Source: an uncultured Rhodopila sp.
GTDB taxonomy: Bacteria > Pseudomonadota > Alphaproteobacteria > Acetobacterales > Acetobacteraceae
Length of the DNA stretch: 64,000 nucleotides
Assembly: GCF_903915725.1 (NCBI RefSeq)
Contig: NZ_CAIWTY010000111.1
Span: 1-64,000 of the forward strand
Direction: 5' to 3'
The notes under the pieces are model-generated. The model did no database searches and was not told the DNA's origin. It saw only the letters and a list, made by a program, of their open reading frames with translations. Shown piece after piece: positions 35,737 to 45,034 of this stretch. Numbering within the stretch: position 1 is the stretch's first letter; every line of letters begins with the position of its first letter. A program made the translations under genes and the position numbers.

Positions 35737-37806
35737 TCAAATCGTCCCCACCACCTTGATCTGCGCCCGCCGGTGAATCTCCGTCTGCGCAATAACCGGC
35801 GTGTTCAACCGGATCCGGTCCACGATCGATCGCACATGCGACCGGATCCGCCCGCTCGTCAGCAGCACCGGCCGGTTGCCCGCCTGCACCGCTGTATCCA
35901 CCACGCTGCGCAACCGCGCCACAAACTCCTGCAGCTTGTCCTGAGGCAACACAAGCTGGCAATCGTCCGGCGGCCCGATCAGCGAGGAGCCGATGGTATC
36001 CTCCCACTCCGGCGACAACGGGATCACCGCGATGAAACCACCCGATCCCAGATGGCTGTCGCTGATCTGCCGCGCCAGGCGGAACCGCACATGCGAAACG
36101 ATCGAGCCGACCGCCTTCGATGCGCTGCCGCAAGCCTCCTGTACCGCCTCCAGAATGGTCGGCATGTCGCGGATGGAAACCCGCTCTGCCAGCAGCGCCT
36201 GCAACACCCTCTGAAATCCGCCCACCGTTATGGAAGCCGGAACAAGATCGGCCACCAGCCGCTGCTGCTCCTGCGGCAGATCGGATAAGATTTTCTGAGT
36301 TTCCGCGTAGGACAACAGCTCCGCGATATTATCCTTCACCACCTCCCCCAGATGCGTCGTCAACACGCTCGCCGGTTCGACGATCGTGCAATTCATCGAC
36401 CGCGCCGCATCCGCCTGGGCCGGAGAGATCCAGAACGCCGGCAAACCGAACGCCGGTTCCAGGGTCTTTTCGCCGGGCAAAGGAAACTCCCGCTCGTCCG
36501 GACAAATCGCCAGCATCATCAGCGGACGAAGTTCCCCCGTCCCGGCCGAGATGTCCTTCAAGGCCACCGCATAGTTGTATGGCCCCAACTCCATGTTGTC
36601 CTGTATTCGTACTGATGGCAGTACGAAACCCAGATCCGACGCCATCGCCCGCCGCAGCCCCTTGATCTGCTCCGGCAGCGGCTGCGACCCGTTGCTGACA
36701 AGGTCAAGCAGCCCGTACCCAAGTTCCACGCGCACCGGATCGAGCGAGGGAAGCCTCTCCCGCCCCGCTTCGGGATCGGCTGGCGGGGCGGGGATTTCAG
36801 CCGCCTCGACCTGCCGCTTGTTGAGTTGGTGCCAGGCCAAAACCCCTGCCAGAACCGCGATCGCCAGAAACGGCACCGTCGGCAGCCCGGGCAGCAGGGC
36901 CAGCAGGCCGATGGCGGCACCGGTAATGATCAGCAGACCGGGGCTGGAACCCAGCTGCCCGCTCAGAACCCCCTGCACCTTGCCGTCGGTCGCGCCCTTG
37001 GTCACGACGATACCGGCTGCCATGGAAATCAGCAGGGCCGGAATTTGCGAAACCAGCCCGTCGCCGATTGTCAAAGTCGCGAACGTCGAAAAAGCATTTT
37101 CCAGCGATATCTTCGTCCGCATCACGCCGATGGCGAGGCCGACGGTGATGTTGATGACGATCAGCACGATCGCCGAAATGGCGTCGCCGCGCACGAACTT
37201 GCTGGCGCCGTCCATGGCGCCGTAGAATCCGATCTCCTCCTGCAATTCCGCCCGCCGCGCCCGCGCCGTTTTCTCATCGATTTGTCCCGATCCCAGATCG
37301 GCGTCGATTGCCATCTGCTTGCCGGGCATCGCGTCGAGGTAGAATCGGGCCGATACTTCAGCGACACGGCCGGCACCCTTGGTGATGACGATGAAGTTCA
37401 CCAGCAGGATCATGGTGAAGATGATCGCGCCGACGAGCACATCGCCCTGCATCAGGAACGTTCCGAACGCGGCGACGACCTGCCCCGCCGCGGTGGCACC
37501 TTCGTTGCCGTGCGACAGGATGAGCCGTGTCGTCGCCACGTTCAGCGACAGGCGGAAAATCGTCAGCAGCAGCAGCAAAGTTGGCAGGCTGGAAAATTCC
37601 AGGGCGGTCTTTAGCGACAACGAAACCAGCAGGATCAGAATCGACGCGGTGAACGACAACGCCAACGCGAAGTCCAGAAGGAAAGTCGGGACCGGGACGA
37701 TCAGGATGCCGAGCAGTAGCATGACGCCAAGCCCGAGGCTGGCATCGCCGACCGGAATGCCCTGCCGGAGCCGCGAAAAGACAGAACCGAGGGAGTCGCC
37801 GATCAT
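35737..37806 (-). CDS. flhA: Flagellar export apparatus protein FlhA
   Basis: 689-residue ring of the flagellar type III export gate. The N-terminal half has about eight membrane helices. The conserved FHIPEP segment is EEIGFYGAMDGASKFVRGDA (about 190-210). The cytoplasmic C-terminal domain includes LGPYNYAVALKD. The start is ATG 37806. It is separated from the upstream flbD-like gene by 113 bases holding cloverleaf repeat copy 5. Confidence 0.97.
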   Translation of the reverse strand: MIGDSLGSVFSRLRQGIPVGDASLGLGVMLLLGILIVPVPTFLLDFALALSFTASILILLVSLSLKTALEFSSLPTLLLLLTIFRLSLNVATTRLILSHGNEGATAAGQVVAAFGTFLMQGDVLVGAIIFTMILLVNFIVITKGAGRVAEVSARFYLDAMPGKQMAIDADLGSGQIDEKTARARRAELQEEIGFYGAMDGASKFVRGDAISAIVLIVINITVGLAIGVMRTKISLENAFSTFATLTIGDGLVSQIPALLISMAAGIVVTKGATDGKVQGVLSGQLGSSPGLLIITGAAIGLLALLPGLPTVPFLAIAVLAGVLAWHQLNKRQVEAAEIPAPPADPEAGRERLPSLDPVRVELGYGLLDLVSNGSQPLPEQIKGLRRAMASDLGFVLPSVRIQDNMELGPYNYAVALKDISAGTGELRPLMMLAICPDEREFPLPGEKTLEPAFGLPAFWISPAQADAARSMNCTIVEPASVLTTHLGEVVKDNIAELLSYAETQKILSDLPQEQQRLVADLVPASITVGGFQRVLQALLAERVSIRDMPTILEAVQEACGSASKAVGSIVSHVRFRLARQISDSHLGSGGFIAVIPLSPEWEDTIGSSLIGPPDDCQLVLPQDKLQEFVARLRSVVDTAVQAGNRPVLLTSGRIRSHVRSIVDRIRLNTPVIAQTEIHRRAQIKVVGTI

Positions 37807-37821
37807 TTAGGACAACGCGAC

Positions 37822-37907
37822 CGTCATGGCGGGCGCAGGGCCACCACCCACGCCTTTGTTTGAGCAGACAAAGGCGTGGATGCCGACGTTCGTCGGCATG
37901 TGGCACG
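37822..37907. repeat. Cloverleaf-type palindromic repeat, copy 5
   Basis: CGTCAT, hairpin GGCGGGC-GCAG-GGCCACC (partly decayed), central stem with left CACGCCTTTGT and right ACAAAGGCGTG, hairpin GCCGAC-GTTC-GTCGGC, closed by a mutated right arm. It lies between flhA and the flbD-like gene, within the flagellar gene cluster. Confidence 0.8.
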
Positions 37908-37919
37908 GCCGGAGGGTCA

Positions 37920-38996
37920 TTAGTCCGTTCGAGACGCCGGGCCGGGCGGCGTGAAGCCCTGCGAGGCGTAAAGCTGAAGTTTATTGCGCAGGCATCGTAT
38001 CGAGATATCAAGGACCTCCGCGGCCCTGGTGCGGTTGCCACCAGTCATGATAAGTGTATCGATAATCGCATCGCGTTCGATCTGCCAAAGCGGCCGCCCG
38101 GCGGCCGCGACCGCTTGCCCGGCGACAGCCGGGACAGGTCGCGTGCCGGCTCCATCCGGTGGGAATAGATCCAGGCATTGACCACGGATTTCATTTTCCG
38201 TCGCCAGCACGATGGCGCGGTTGACCGCGTTTTCCAGTTCGCGGACATTGCCGGGCCAATGATACGCACGCATGGCGATCATCGAGGCGTCCGAAAACGA
38301 ACGGAAACGCGGCGCCGACCGGGAATCGTATTTGCGCAGGAAATATCGCGCCAGCTCGGGGATGTCGTCCGGCCGATGGCGCAGGCTCGGGATATGCAGA
38401 GGGATGACATTCAGCCGGAAAAACAGATCCTCCCGAAATGTCTGCTTTTTCACCTCGGACTGAAGATCCTTGTTGGTCGTTGCTATGATGCGGATATCGA
38501 CCTTCATCGGGCGCTGGCCGCCGACGCGGTCCACTTCGCGTTCCTGCACGGCGCGCAGCAATTTTGCTTGCAGCCGGAGGTCCATCTCACTGATTTCGTC
38601 CAGCAGGATCGTGCCGCCGTCGGCTGCTTCCAGCTTGCCGATTCGCCGGCCGATGGCGCCGGAGAAGGCGCCGCGCTCGTGCCCGAACAACTCCGATTCC
38701 AGCAGGTGATCCGGGATCGCCGCGCAGTTCAGGGCGATAAACGGGCCTTTGGCGCGGCCCGACGCGTTGTGGATGTGGCGGGCAATGACTTCCTTTCCCG
38801 TGCCGGATTCGCCGGATATCAGCACCGAGGCACCGGATTCCGCCGCCTGCCGCGCCCGCTGCAACACCGCCACCATGGCCGGATCGCAACAGATGAAATC
38901 ATCCGCCGGATCGTGCCGCGCACGCACCGGATAGAACGGCGTGGCACTATCCGGCATGCCGGCCTCCACGCGGAACGACTCGGCGTCGAGGGTCAT
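37920..38996 (-). CDS. flbD: FlbD-like sigma-54-dependent flagellar activator
   Basis: 358-residue enhancer-binding protein that activates sigma-54 promoters of flagellar genes. Walker A GESGTGKE is at 62-69, the sigma-54 contact loop reads GAFSGA at 109-114 (Ser for the usual Thr), Walker B is GGTILLDEIS and the Fis-type HTH is NRTRAAEVLDISIRCLRNKL at the C-terminus. Only about 35 residues precede the AAA+ domain, so there is no receiver domain and control must come from another protein. The start overlaps the fliN stop (ATGA). A sigma-54 promoter stands before flgI in this window. Confidence 0.88.
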   Translation of the reverse strand: MTLDAESFRVEAGMPDSATPFYPVRARHDPADDFICCDPAMVAVLQRARQAAESGASVLISGESGTGKEVIARHIHNASGRAKGPFIALNCAAIPDHLLESELFGHERGAFSGAIGRRIGKLEAADGGTILLDEISEMDLRLQAKLLRAVQEREVDRVGGQRPMKVDIRIIATTNKDLQSEVKKQTFREDLFFRLNVIPLHIPSLRHRPDDIPELARYFLRKYDSRSAPRFRSFSDASMIAMRAYHWPGNVRELENAVNRAIVLATENEIRGQCLDLFPPDGAGTRPVPAVAGQAVAAAGRPLWQIERDAIIDTLIMTGGNRTRAAEVLDISIRCLRNKLQLYASQGFTPPGPASRTD

Positions 38997-39301
38997 TGCC
39001 GCTCCGACTTGACGATCTCGGTCATGGTAATGCCCAGCTTCACGTCATCCACCATCACCACTTCGCCGCGGGCAATCAGGCGGTTGTTGACATAGATGTC
39101 GATTGCCTCGCCAAGCTTGCGGTCGAGCTCGACCACCGCGCCGCGGCCGAGCTTCAGCAACTGATTGACCTGCATCGTCGCCTTGCCGAGTACGGCACTG
39201 ACGGTCACCGAAATATCGTAGACGGCTTCGAGTTCTTTCGGATAGCCGATCTCCGGCGCTTCGGCCGGTTCCGCGGGCTGGGTGGGGTCGGGGCCGGCCA
39301 T
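38993..39301 (-). CDS. fliN: Flagellar motor switch protein FliN
   Basis: 102-residue C-ring protein of the SpoA family. A short acidic/Pro-rich N-terminus precedes the SpoA domain: DISVTVSAVLGKATMQVNQL, LGRGAVVELDRKLGEAIDIY, then VNNRLIARGEVVMVDDVKLG and a short tail. It forms the rotor base with FliG and FliM. It sits between fliG (26 bases upstream) and the flbD-like gene (four-base overlap). Confidence 0.96.
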   Translation of the reverse strand: MAGPDPTQPAEPAEAPEIGYPKELEAVYDISVTVSAVLGKATMQVNQLLKLGRGAVVELDRKLGEAIDIYVNNRLIARGEVVMVDDVKLGITMTEIVKSERQ

Positions 39302-39326
39302 AACGATGCTCCTTCATTGCGTTGCA

Positions 39327-40349
39327 CTACTCGATCACCCGGTCGTCGCTGGCTGGGCTGATGTCGATTTCGCCGCGCGCCGCCAGGTCCTTGGCCATGT
39401 TGCTGATGGTGGCCTGGGCCTCTTCGACGTCCTTCATGCGAACCGGACCGAGGGCGGCCATATCGTCGCGCAGCATCTTCGCCGCGCGTTCCGAAAGCTG
39501 CGAAAAGAACAGCACCTTGATCGGATCCGGCGCGCCCTTCAGGGCGAGCGGCAGCATGCTCTTGTCGACCGAGCGCAGCAGCACCTGGACGGCGGGGCCG
39601 GACAGCCGCTGCAAATCGGCGAAGGTGAACATTTGCGCTTTCACCTTCTCCGCCGATTCGCGGTTGCGTTCCTCCAGCCCGGCGATGAACCGGGTTTCCG
39701 CCTTGCGGTCGAAATGATTGAATATTTCGGCGACCATGTGGTGCGCGTCGTTGGTGGAGGCGCGCGCCAGGTTGGACATGAATTCGGCGCGCAGGATGCG
39801 CTCGACCCGGTCCAGCACGTCGCGCTGGATCGACTCCATGCGCAGCATCCGCATGACCACTTCCATTGCGAACGAGTCCGGCAGCAGCGTCAGGACGCGG
39901 GCAGAATGGTCCGCCTTCACCATCGCCAGCACGACGGCAACCGTCTGCGGATATTCGTTCTTCAGGTAGCTGGCGAGCAGTTCTTCGCTGACATTGCCGA
40001 GCTTGTCCCACATCGTCCGGCCGGCCGGGCCGCGGATTTCCTCCATGATCTGGGTGACGCGGTCGCGCGGCAGCGCCTTCAGCAGGAGCGATTCGGTGCT
40101 CTCGTAGCTGCCCATGATGCCGCCGGTGGCATCGAAATTATCGACGATGTCGGAGCACAGCCGCTCGACGGTGTCCACCGGCACCACGCCGAGCTGGGCC
40201 ATGGCGGCGGACACTGACTTGATTTCGTCCTCATGCATCATGCCGAACAGCCGGCTGGCATGTTCCTCGCCCAGCGCGAGCATCAGGACGCTGGCCTTTT
40301 CCAGCCCCGTCATCGCCCTGTTCGTCATTCCGGCCGGCAGGTTAGCCAT
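39327..40349 (-). CDS. fliG: Flagellar motor switch protein FliG
   Basis: 340-residue rotor protein that couples stator to rotation. It contains GLEKASVLMLALGEEHASRL near the N-terminus, the middle-domain EHPQ-like motif as KNEYPQTVAVVLAM, and a C-terminal torque domain with FTFADLQRLSGPAVQVLLR and MRDD-like charged residues (RAAKMLRDDMA). I chose ATG 40349 (MANLPAGMTN); a longer in-frame start 69 bases upstream adds unlike sequence. The gene that usually precedes it, fliF, is absent; unrelated plus-strand genes lie there. Confidence 0.95.
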   Translation of the reverse strand: MANLPAGMTNRAMTGLEKASVLMLALGEEHASRLFGMMHEDEIKSVSAAMAQLGVVPVDTVERLCSDIVDNFDATGGIMGSYESTESLLLKALPRDRVTQIMEEIRGPAGRTMWDKLGNVSEELLASYLKNEYPQTVAVVLAMVKADHSARVLTLLPDSFAMEVVMRMLRMESIQRDVLDRVERILRAEFMSNLARASTNDAHHMVAEIFNHFDRKAETRFIAGLEERNRESAEKVKAQMFTFADLQRLSGPAVQVLLRSVDKSMLPLALKGAPDPIKVLFFSQLSERAAKMLRDDMAALGPVRMKDVEEAQATISNMAKDLAARGEIDISPASDDRVIE

Positions 40350-40537
40350 TCCGCATCGCCACCCGAGGTCAGTTTCGCCCAAACTGAACCGCATCGGCCG
40401 CCGCAAGCGGCGGGACACGTCAGTGCCCCGAGTGTTAGACGGTAAGTCTTACTTTTCGGTTAACGGAAAGGCTGTCTCCTTCGGTTCCGGCGCATGGCGG
40501 CCTTTCCTGACCCCCCGCGGCCTGCTAACGTACACTT

Positions 40538-40837
40538 ATGCTCGAACTCACGAAGGTTAACGAGGTGGTGGCCGGGGCAGCCTCGGCGGTCTTGCGACAG
40601 CGGACCGATGTCCGGCGCGTACTCAGCGAACCCGCCGTGGACGGCGATGGCGCGGAAGTCCTGCATATAACCATCGTTCTGGATGACGGTGGCGCTGAAA
40701 GCATCAGCGGCGACATGGCCCTGGACACCCTGGTCGGAGTGGAGCGAGCTCTGCGCGCCGCGAACGAAGAAAGATTCCCGATCATCGAATACGCTACCGA
40801 GGAAGAGTTGAGATCGATTGCCGATACTGAATCCTGA
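40538..40837 (+). CDS. Hypothetical protein, first gene of HEPN-like pair
   Basis: 99 residues from ATG 40538. The sequence MLELTKVNEVVAGAASAVLR is helical. A beta-strand segment follows (AEVLHITIVLDDGGAESISG), then a helix with acidic residues (ALDTLVGVERALRAANEE) and an acidic end. No family is recognised. It overlaps the next gene by 20 bases, so the two form a unit, and small size plus this arrangement resemble an antitoxin-like partner. That role is inference only. Confidence 0.6.
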   Translation: MLELTKVNEVVAGAASAVLRQRTDVRRVLSEPAVDGDGAEVLHITIVLDDGGAESISGDMALDTLVGVERALRAANEERFPIIEYATEEELRSIADTES

Positions 40838-41327
40838 CCATCTGTTCGAACAGACGGAAAAATTAATCGTTCCGCCGCCTGCCGGTCCTCCTCGTCAGGT
40901 TGACCTGAGGCGTGCGATTTCCGCCGCCTATTACGGTCTTTTCCACTTTTGCCTGATCGCGGCAGCGGACGAGTTCGTCGGCGTTACGCAACGCTCAACG
41001 AGCCGATACGCGCTCGTTTACAGGAGCGTTGAACATAAGGGTCTGAAGGAACTTTGTACAGAGACGCTCAAGCAAGTCCCGGTGGCGAAGTACCGACCCT
41101 ATGTTCCGGCCGGCGGTTTCAGCTCCGGCATCCAGGAATTTTCTACCGCGGCAATAGAGCTACAGGGAAAACGCCACCTGGCCGACTACAACCCTATACC
41201 GCGTTACAAAACGTCGGATGCAAAGGTGGCGCTCAACACTGCCAGAAGTGCCGTGCACCGATTCGGGCAGGCCGAGCAGGACCATCGCAAGGCGTTCCTG
41301 ACACTTCTCATATGTCCTCCGCGGTAA
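40818..41327 (+). CDS. HEPN-like hypothetical protein
   Basis: 169 residues from TTG 40818; no ATG occurs early in the frame. The core VDLRRAISAAYYGLFHFCLIAAADEFVG is the RRAxSxAYYxLFH signature of small HEPN-type helical proteins, followed by YRSVEHKGLKELC and ELQGKRHLADYNPI. HEPN proteins often act as RNases or as partners of nucleotidyltransferases in toxin-antitoxin and defence systems. No nucleotidyltransferase is present here. The pair lies between flagellar genes and bcp-glnE. Confidence 0.65.
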   Translation: MPILNPDHLFEQTEKLIVPPPAGPPRQVDLRRAISAAYYGLFHFCLIAAADEFVGVTQRSTSRYALVYRSVEHKGLKELCTETLKQVPVAKYRPYVPAGGFSSGIQEFSTAAIELQGKRHLADYNPIPRYKTSDAKVALNTARSAVHRFGQAEQDHRKAFLTLLICPPR

Positions 41328-41381
41328 GGGCGCGAATTTGTTTCCGCGGCCAAGTTCCGGGAAAGGCCGGCACCGCCCCGC

Positions 41382-41855
41382 CTAAACCAGCTTCAACCCC
41401 TTCGCCGTCTTCAGCACGTCCTCGGCATGCCCGGTCACGCTGACCTTACGCCACACCTTCAGCACCGTGCCGGCCGCATCAATCAGGAACGTGCTCCGGT
41501 CAACACCCATGTATTGGCGGCCATACATCGACTTCTCGACCCAGACGCCATACCGCTCCGCCACCGCATGGTCCTCGTCCGAGGCCAGCGGAAACGTCAG
41601 GCCATACTTCGCCGCGAACTTCTCGATCGGCTTGATCTTGTCCGGCGACACGCCAACGACATCAAGGCCGACCTCTTCCAGCTTCGGCGTCGCCTCCTGG
41701 AAGGCGCAGGCTTCCTTGGTGCACCCCGGCGTATCGGCCTTCGGATAGAAATACAGGATGAACGGCTTGCCCTTGAAGCCGGATAAACTGACGGTTCGCC
41801 CGCCCGTCGCCGGCAGCGAGAAATCCGGAGCCGCTTCCCCTTCCGCAACACTCAT
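41382..41855 (-). CDS. bcp: Thioredoxin-dependent peroxiredoxin (Bcp/PrxQ)
   Basis: 157-residue thiol peroxidase that reduces hydroperoxides with thioredoxin. The catalytic segment YPKADTPGCTKEACAFQE holds the peroxidatic Cys (TPGC) and, five residues on, the resolving Cys, the PrxQ pattern. Other family segments are DFSLPATGGRTVSLSGFKG and VDRSTFLIDAAGTV. The start overlaps... the glnE coding end lies four bases inside it (ATGA), with bcp placed downstream of glnE on the minus strand? The shared bases are 41852-41855: bcp begins at ATG 41855 and glnE ends at 41852. Confidence 0.95.
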   Translation of the reverse strand: MSVAEGEAAPDFSLPATGGRTVSLSGFKGKPFILYFYPKADTPGCTKEACAFQEATPKLEEVGLDVVGVSPDKIKPIEKFAAKYGLTFPLASDEDHAVAERYGVWVEKSMYGRQYMGVDRSTFLIDAAGTVLKVWRKVSVTGHAEDVLKTAKGLKLV

Positions 41856-44809
41856 CCGCTTATCTTCCCCACCTGGCGTTCAAAGACCGCGCGAACCTGT
41901 TGCGCGAGCGCATTTGACTTATGCAATAAGTCACTCGTGTCAACCGCCGGCATCCCCGCCGCGGCAGCCGCCCGCAGCAACGCCGCCGCCGAGGCCCCCG
42001 GTAGCGCCTCCTCCTTCGGCTGTCCCACCGTCAGACGCAGCATGCCCTGGATCGTGCGCCAGAGCCGATCGGCCCGGATCAGCAGGGCCGCATCCGGCCT
42101 GTGCAGGAACCCCGCATCGCTCAGCCGCTTCAATGCAACATGCGTCGTCGGGCTGGTGCGAAACCCGGACTCGCGGCTCTGAATCACCTGTAGCACCTGA
42201 GCGACGAACTCGATGTCGATCAACCCGCCCGGCCGCAGCTTGACGTCCCACGGGCCAACCGGGCGAAGATCCCGGGCCATCCGCGTGCGCATGGTGGTGG
42301 CGTTCTGCCGCACCCGCTCCGGTTCCTGGTCGCGCCTGATCGCGTCCTCGATCGCTTGCCGGACCCGCTTGCGCAGCGCGGGCGGTCCGGCGACGACGCG
42401 GGCGCGGGTCAGCGCCATGCGCTCCCACGTCCAGGCGTCCCAGTGGTGATAGCGCCTGAAACTCTCCAGCGACACCGCCAGCGGCCCCTTATTGCCGGAC
42501 GGACGCAGCCGCATGTCGAGTTCATACATCTGGCCCTCGGCCCCCGGCGAGGTCAGCGCCGAGACGCACACCTGCACCGCCCGCACGAACCACGTGCTGA
42601 CCGGCAGGCTGCGTCCGCCCCGGCTATCCGTGACCTCCGGCGGATGATCGTAGATGAAGATCAGGTCGAGGTCCGAACCCGCCATCATCTCCCGGCCGCC
42701 GGTCTTGCCCATCACCACCACCGCCAGCGCGCCGCCCGGCACCCGGCCGAAGCGCCGCCCGAAATCCGCCAGCACACGCGGCACCATCACCGCCAAAGCC
42801 GCGTCCGCCAGGGCGGAGCGCTCCCGTCCGGACGCATCGGCATCCAACCGCCCCTCCAGGGTCGCGACCGAGAGCAGGAAGTCGCGCTCTTTCACCGCCC
42901 GGCGCACGACCTGGATGGCATCATCCAGCCGGTTCGTATCAGCCAGCCGCTCACGCAGCATGCGTTCGGCATCGGCGATCTCGTCGTCCGCCAACAGCCC
43001 CTCCAGGGCGCTCGGATGGCGCGCCAGATGCTCGGACAGCATCGGCGCCGCGCCCAGCACCGCCGCGACCCGGTCCACCAGGGCGGGGTTGCGCTGGAAC
43101 AGCGACATCGGCTGCACGCCGGCGGGCAGGGCGCTGATGAACCGGTCGAAGCGAACGAACGCCTCGTCGGGATGCGACTGACGGCCGAGCGCGGCCAGAA
43201 TTGACGGTATTATGGTCGTCATCAACTCGCGCGCCCGGTCGGACCGCAGCGCCCGCACCCGGCCGGTGAGCCATTGCCGCACCGTCGCGACGACCCGGCG
43301 CGTGTCGGTGAAGCCAAGGCTTTTCAGCGCCTCGACAGTCCCCGGCGGGTCCGGGTCGTCGCCGCGGAAATCCAGCTCCGGTCCGGCCGCTTCCGTGCCG
43401 GGCAGGTCGGGCACATGCTCGAACACGGCGCGGTAGTTGCCGCGGACGATATCCACATGCCGCAGGAAGTCCGCCGCGAAGGAGGCCGCATCGGCGTAGC
43501 CCATGAAGCAGGCGATCCGTCGCACCTCCGCCGTGTCCCGCGGCAGCTCGTGGGTCTGGCGGTCGTTGACCATCTGGATGCGGTGCTCGACCTCGCGCAG
43601 GAAGCGATAGGACTCCTCCAACTGCTGCCGCGCCGTCTCGGCCAGGTGCCCGGTTTCCGTCAGCCGCTTCAGCGCCTGCAGTGTCGGCCGCATGCGCAAG
43701 GTCGGGTCGCGACCGCCCCACACCATCTGCAAGGTCTGCACCAGGAACTCGATCTCCCGGATGCCGCCCTCGCCCAGTTTGACATTGTGTCCGGCGATGC
43801 GCGCCACCGGATCGATGTCCTCCCCCAGCGCGGTCTGCTTCACCACGTCGATGCGGCGTTTCATCGCATGGATATCGGCGACAGCGGCGAAATCCAGGCC
43901 ACGGCGCCAGACAAAGGGACGGATTGCCTCCAGGAAGCGGTGACCGAGTGCCAGGTCTCCCGCCACCGGCCGCGCCTTGATCATCGCCGCGCGTTCCCAG
44001 TTCAGGCCCATGCTCTCGTAGTAGATCAGCGCCGCATGCAGGGAGACGGCGGGCGGCGTGGCGGCGGGATCGGGGCGCAGCCGCAGGTCGGTGCGGAACA
44101 CATAGCCGTTGGCGTCCCGCGCCTCCATCAGGGTGATCAGGTTGCGCGCCAAACGGGACGTGAACGAGCCGACGCTATCCGCCGCGCTGCCTGCCGCATA
44201 CACAGGGGCAGTTCCATCGTAGATCAGGATGAGGTCGATATCCGACGAATAGTTCAGCTCCGCCGCGCCCAGCTTGCCCATGGCCAGCGCGACGAATCCG
44301 CAATTGGTTTCCGGCCGGTTCGGGTCGGCCAGCCGGATCTCGCGCGCAGCGTGTGCGCTGCGCAGCAGGTGCCGGATCGCCAGGCGCAATGTCGCTTCCG
44401 CCAGGTCGGACAGCGCGCCGGTGACGCTTTCCAATGGCCAGATGCCGCCAACATCCGCTATCGCGGCGATCAGGGCAGCGGCACGCTTCGCCTGGCGCAG
44501 CGCGGCGGCGGTCTCGGGCCGGCTCGAATCGGGGGATACATGAACCAGGCCGGACAAAACGTCCGCGAACGCAGCGTCCGGGCCGTCCGCCACGACGCGG
44601 CCGGTTGTGTCGTGTTCCCGAATGGTCAATTCGGCAAGGTACGGGCTGTTGCCTCCCAGGCACCGCAGCATGGGTAGAACGCCCGCGGTCGCCAACAGCC
44701 GCGCCTCGGCCTCGCCGAGCGCCTGGAAGCGTTCGACCAGCCGATCGGCAGCCGCTTCGTCGAACGGAGCGGGCCAGTCGGCCGGCAGGGAAAATGCGGA
44801 GTCGTTCAT
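41852..44809 (-). CDS. glnE: Bifunctional glutamine synthetase adenylyltransferase/deadenylase
   Basis: 985-residue two-domain enzyme that adds and removes AMP on glutamine synthetase in response to PII. The N-terminal nucleotidyltransferase motif is LNYSSDIDLILIYDG (deadenylase half) and the C-terminal one is MAGSDLDLIFIYDH (adenylyltransferase half). Each half has its accessory helical domain (VNDRQTHELP; LRPGGLIDIEF). The start is ATG 44809. Its stop overlaps the bcp start (ATGA), so bcp is probably translated from the same message. Confidence 0.97.
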   Translation of the reverse strand: MNDSAFSLPADWPAPFDEAAADRLVERFQALGEAEARLLATAGVLPMLRCLGGNSPYLAELTIREHDTTGRVVADGPDAAFADVLSGLVHVSPDSSRPETAAALRQAKRAAALIAAIADVGGIWPLESVTGALSDLAEATLRLAIRHLLRSAHAAREIRLADPNRPETNCGFVALAMGKLGAAELNYSSDIDLILIYDGTAPVYAAGSAADSVGSFTSRLARNLITLMEARDANGYVFRTDLRLRPDPAATPPAVSLHAALIYYESMGLNWERAAMIKARPVAGDLALGHRFLEAIRPFVWRRGLDFAAVADIHAMKRRIDVVKQTALGEDIDPVARIAGHNVKLGEGGIREIEFLVQTLQMVWGGRDPTLRMRPTLQALKRLTETGHLAETARQQLEESYRFLREVEHRIQMVNDRQTHELPRDTAEVRRIACFMGYADAASFAADFLRHVDIVRGNYRAVFEHVPDLPGTEAAGPELDFRGDDPDPPGTVEALKSLGFTDTRRVVATVRQWLTGRVRALRSDRARELMTTIIPSILAALGRQSHPDEAFVRFDRFISALPAGVQPMSLFQRNPALVDRVAAVLGAAPMLSEHLARHPSALEGLLADDEIADAERMLRERLADTNRLDDAIQVVRRAVKERDFLLSVATLEGRLDADASGRERSALADAALAVMVPRVLADFGRRFGRVPGGALAVVVMGKTGGREMMAGSDLDLIFIYDHPPEVTDSRGGRSLPVSTWFVRAVQVCVSALTSPGAEGQMYELDMRLRPSGNKGPLAVSLESFRRYHHWDAWTWERMALTRARVVAGPPALRKRVRQAIEDAIRRDQEPERVRQNATTMRTRMARDLRPVGPWDVKLRPGGLIDIEFVAQVLQVIQSRESGFRTSPTTHVALKRLSDAGFLHRPDAALLIRADRLWRTIQGMLRLTVGQPKEEALPGASAAALLRAAAAAGMPAVDTSDLLHKSNALAQQVRAVFERQVGKISG

Positions 44810-44862
44810 CGGGCAGGGAATCCTATACGAAATCTCCTCGTGTCGGCACTGGCCTCCCGTCC

Positions 44863-44948
44863 CGTCATGGTGCGCGAAGGCGCACCATCCACGCCTTTGG
44901 GTGCTGGTTGTGGCAAAGGCGTGGATGCCGACCTACGTCGGCATGACG
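44863..44948. repeat. Cloverleaf-type palindromic repeat, copy 6 (best preserved)
   Basis: Every base is accounted for: CGTCAT; hairpin GGTGCGC-GAAG-GCGCACC; central stem ATCCACGCCTTT, a 16-base loop, AAAGGCGTGGAT; hairpin GCCGAC-CTAC-GTCGGC; ATGACG. The four stems meet with no unpaired base, an exact four-way junction. It lies between the divergent glnE and the AsmA-like gene. Confidence 0.92.
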
Positions 44949-45034
44949 GCTTCGCGTTCCCCGGGGTCACATAACCATCATGACCTTGCCAGCCCGGTGT
45001 CCCGCTACGAGTCCCTTTGCGTGCCGGCATTCCA

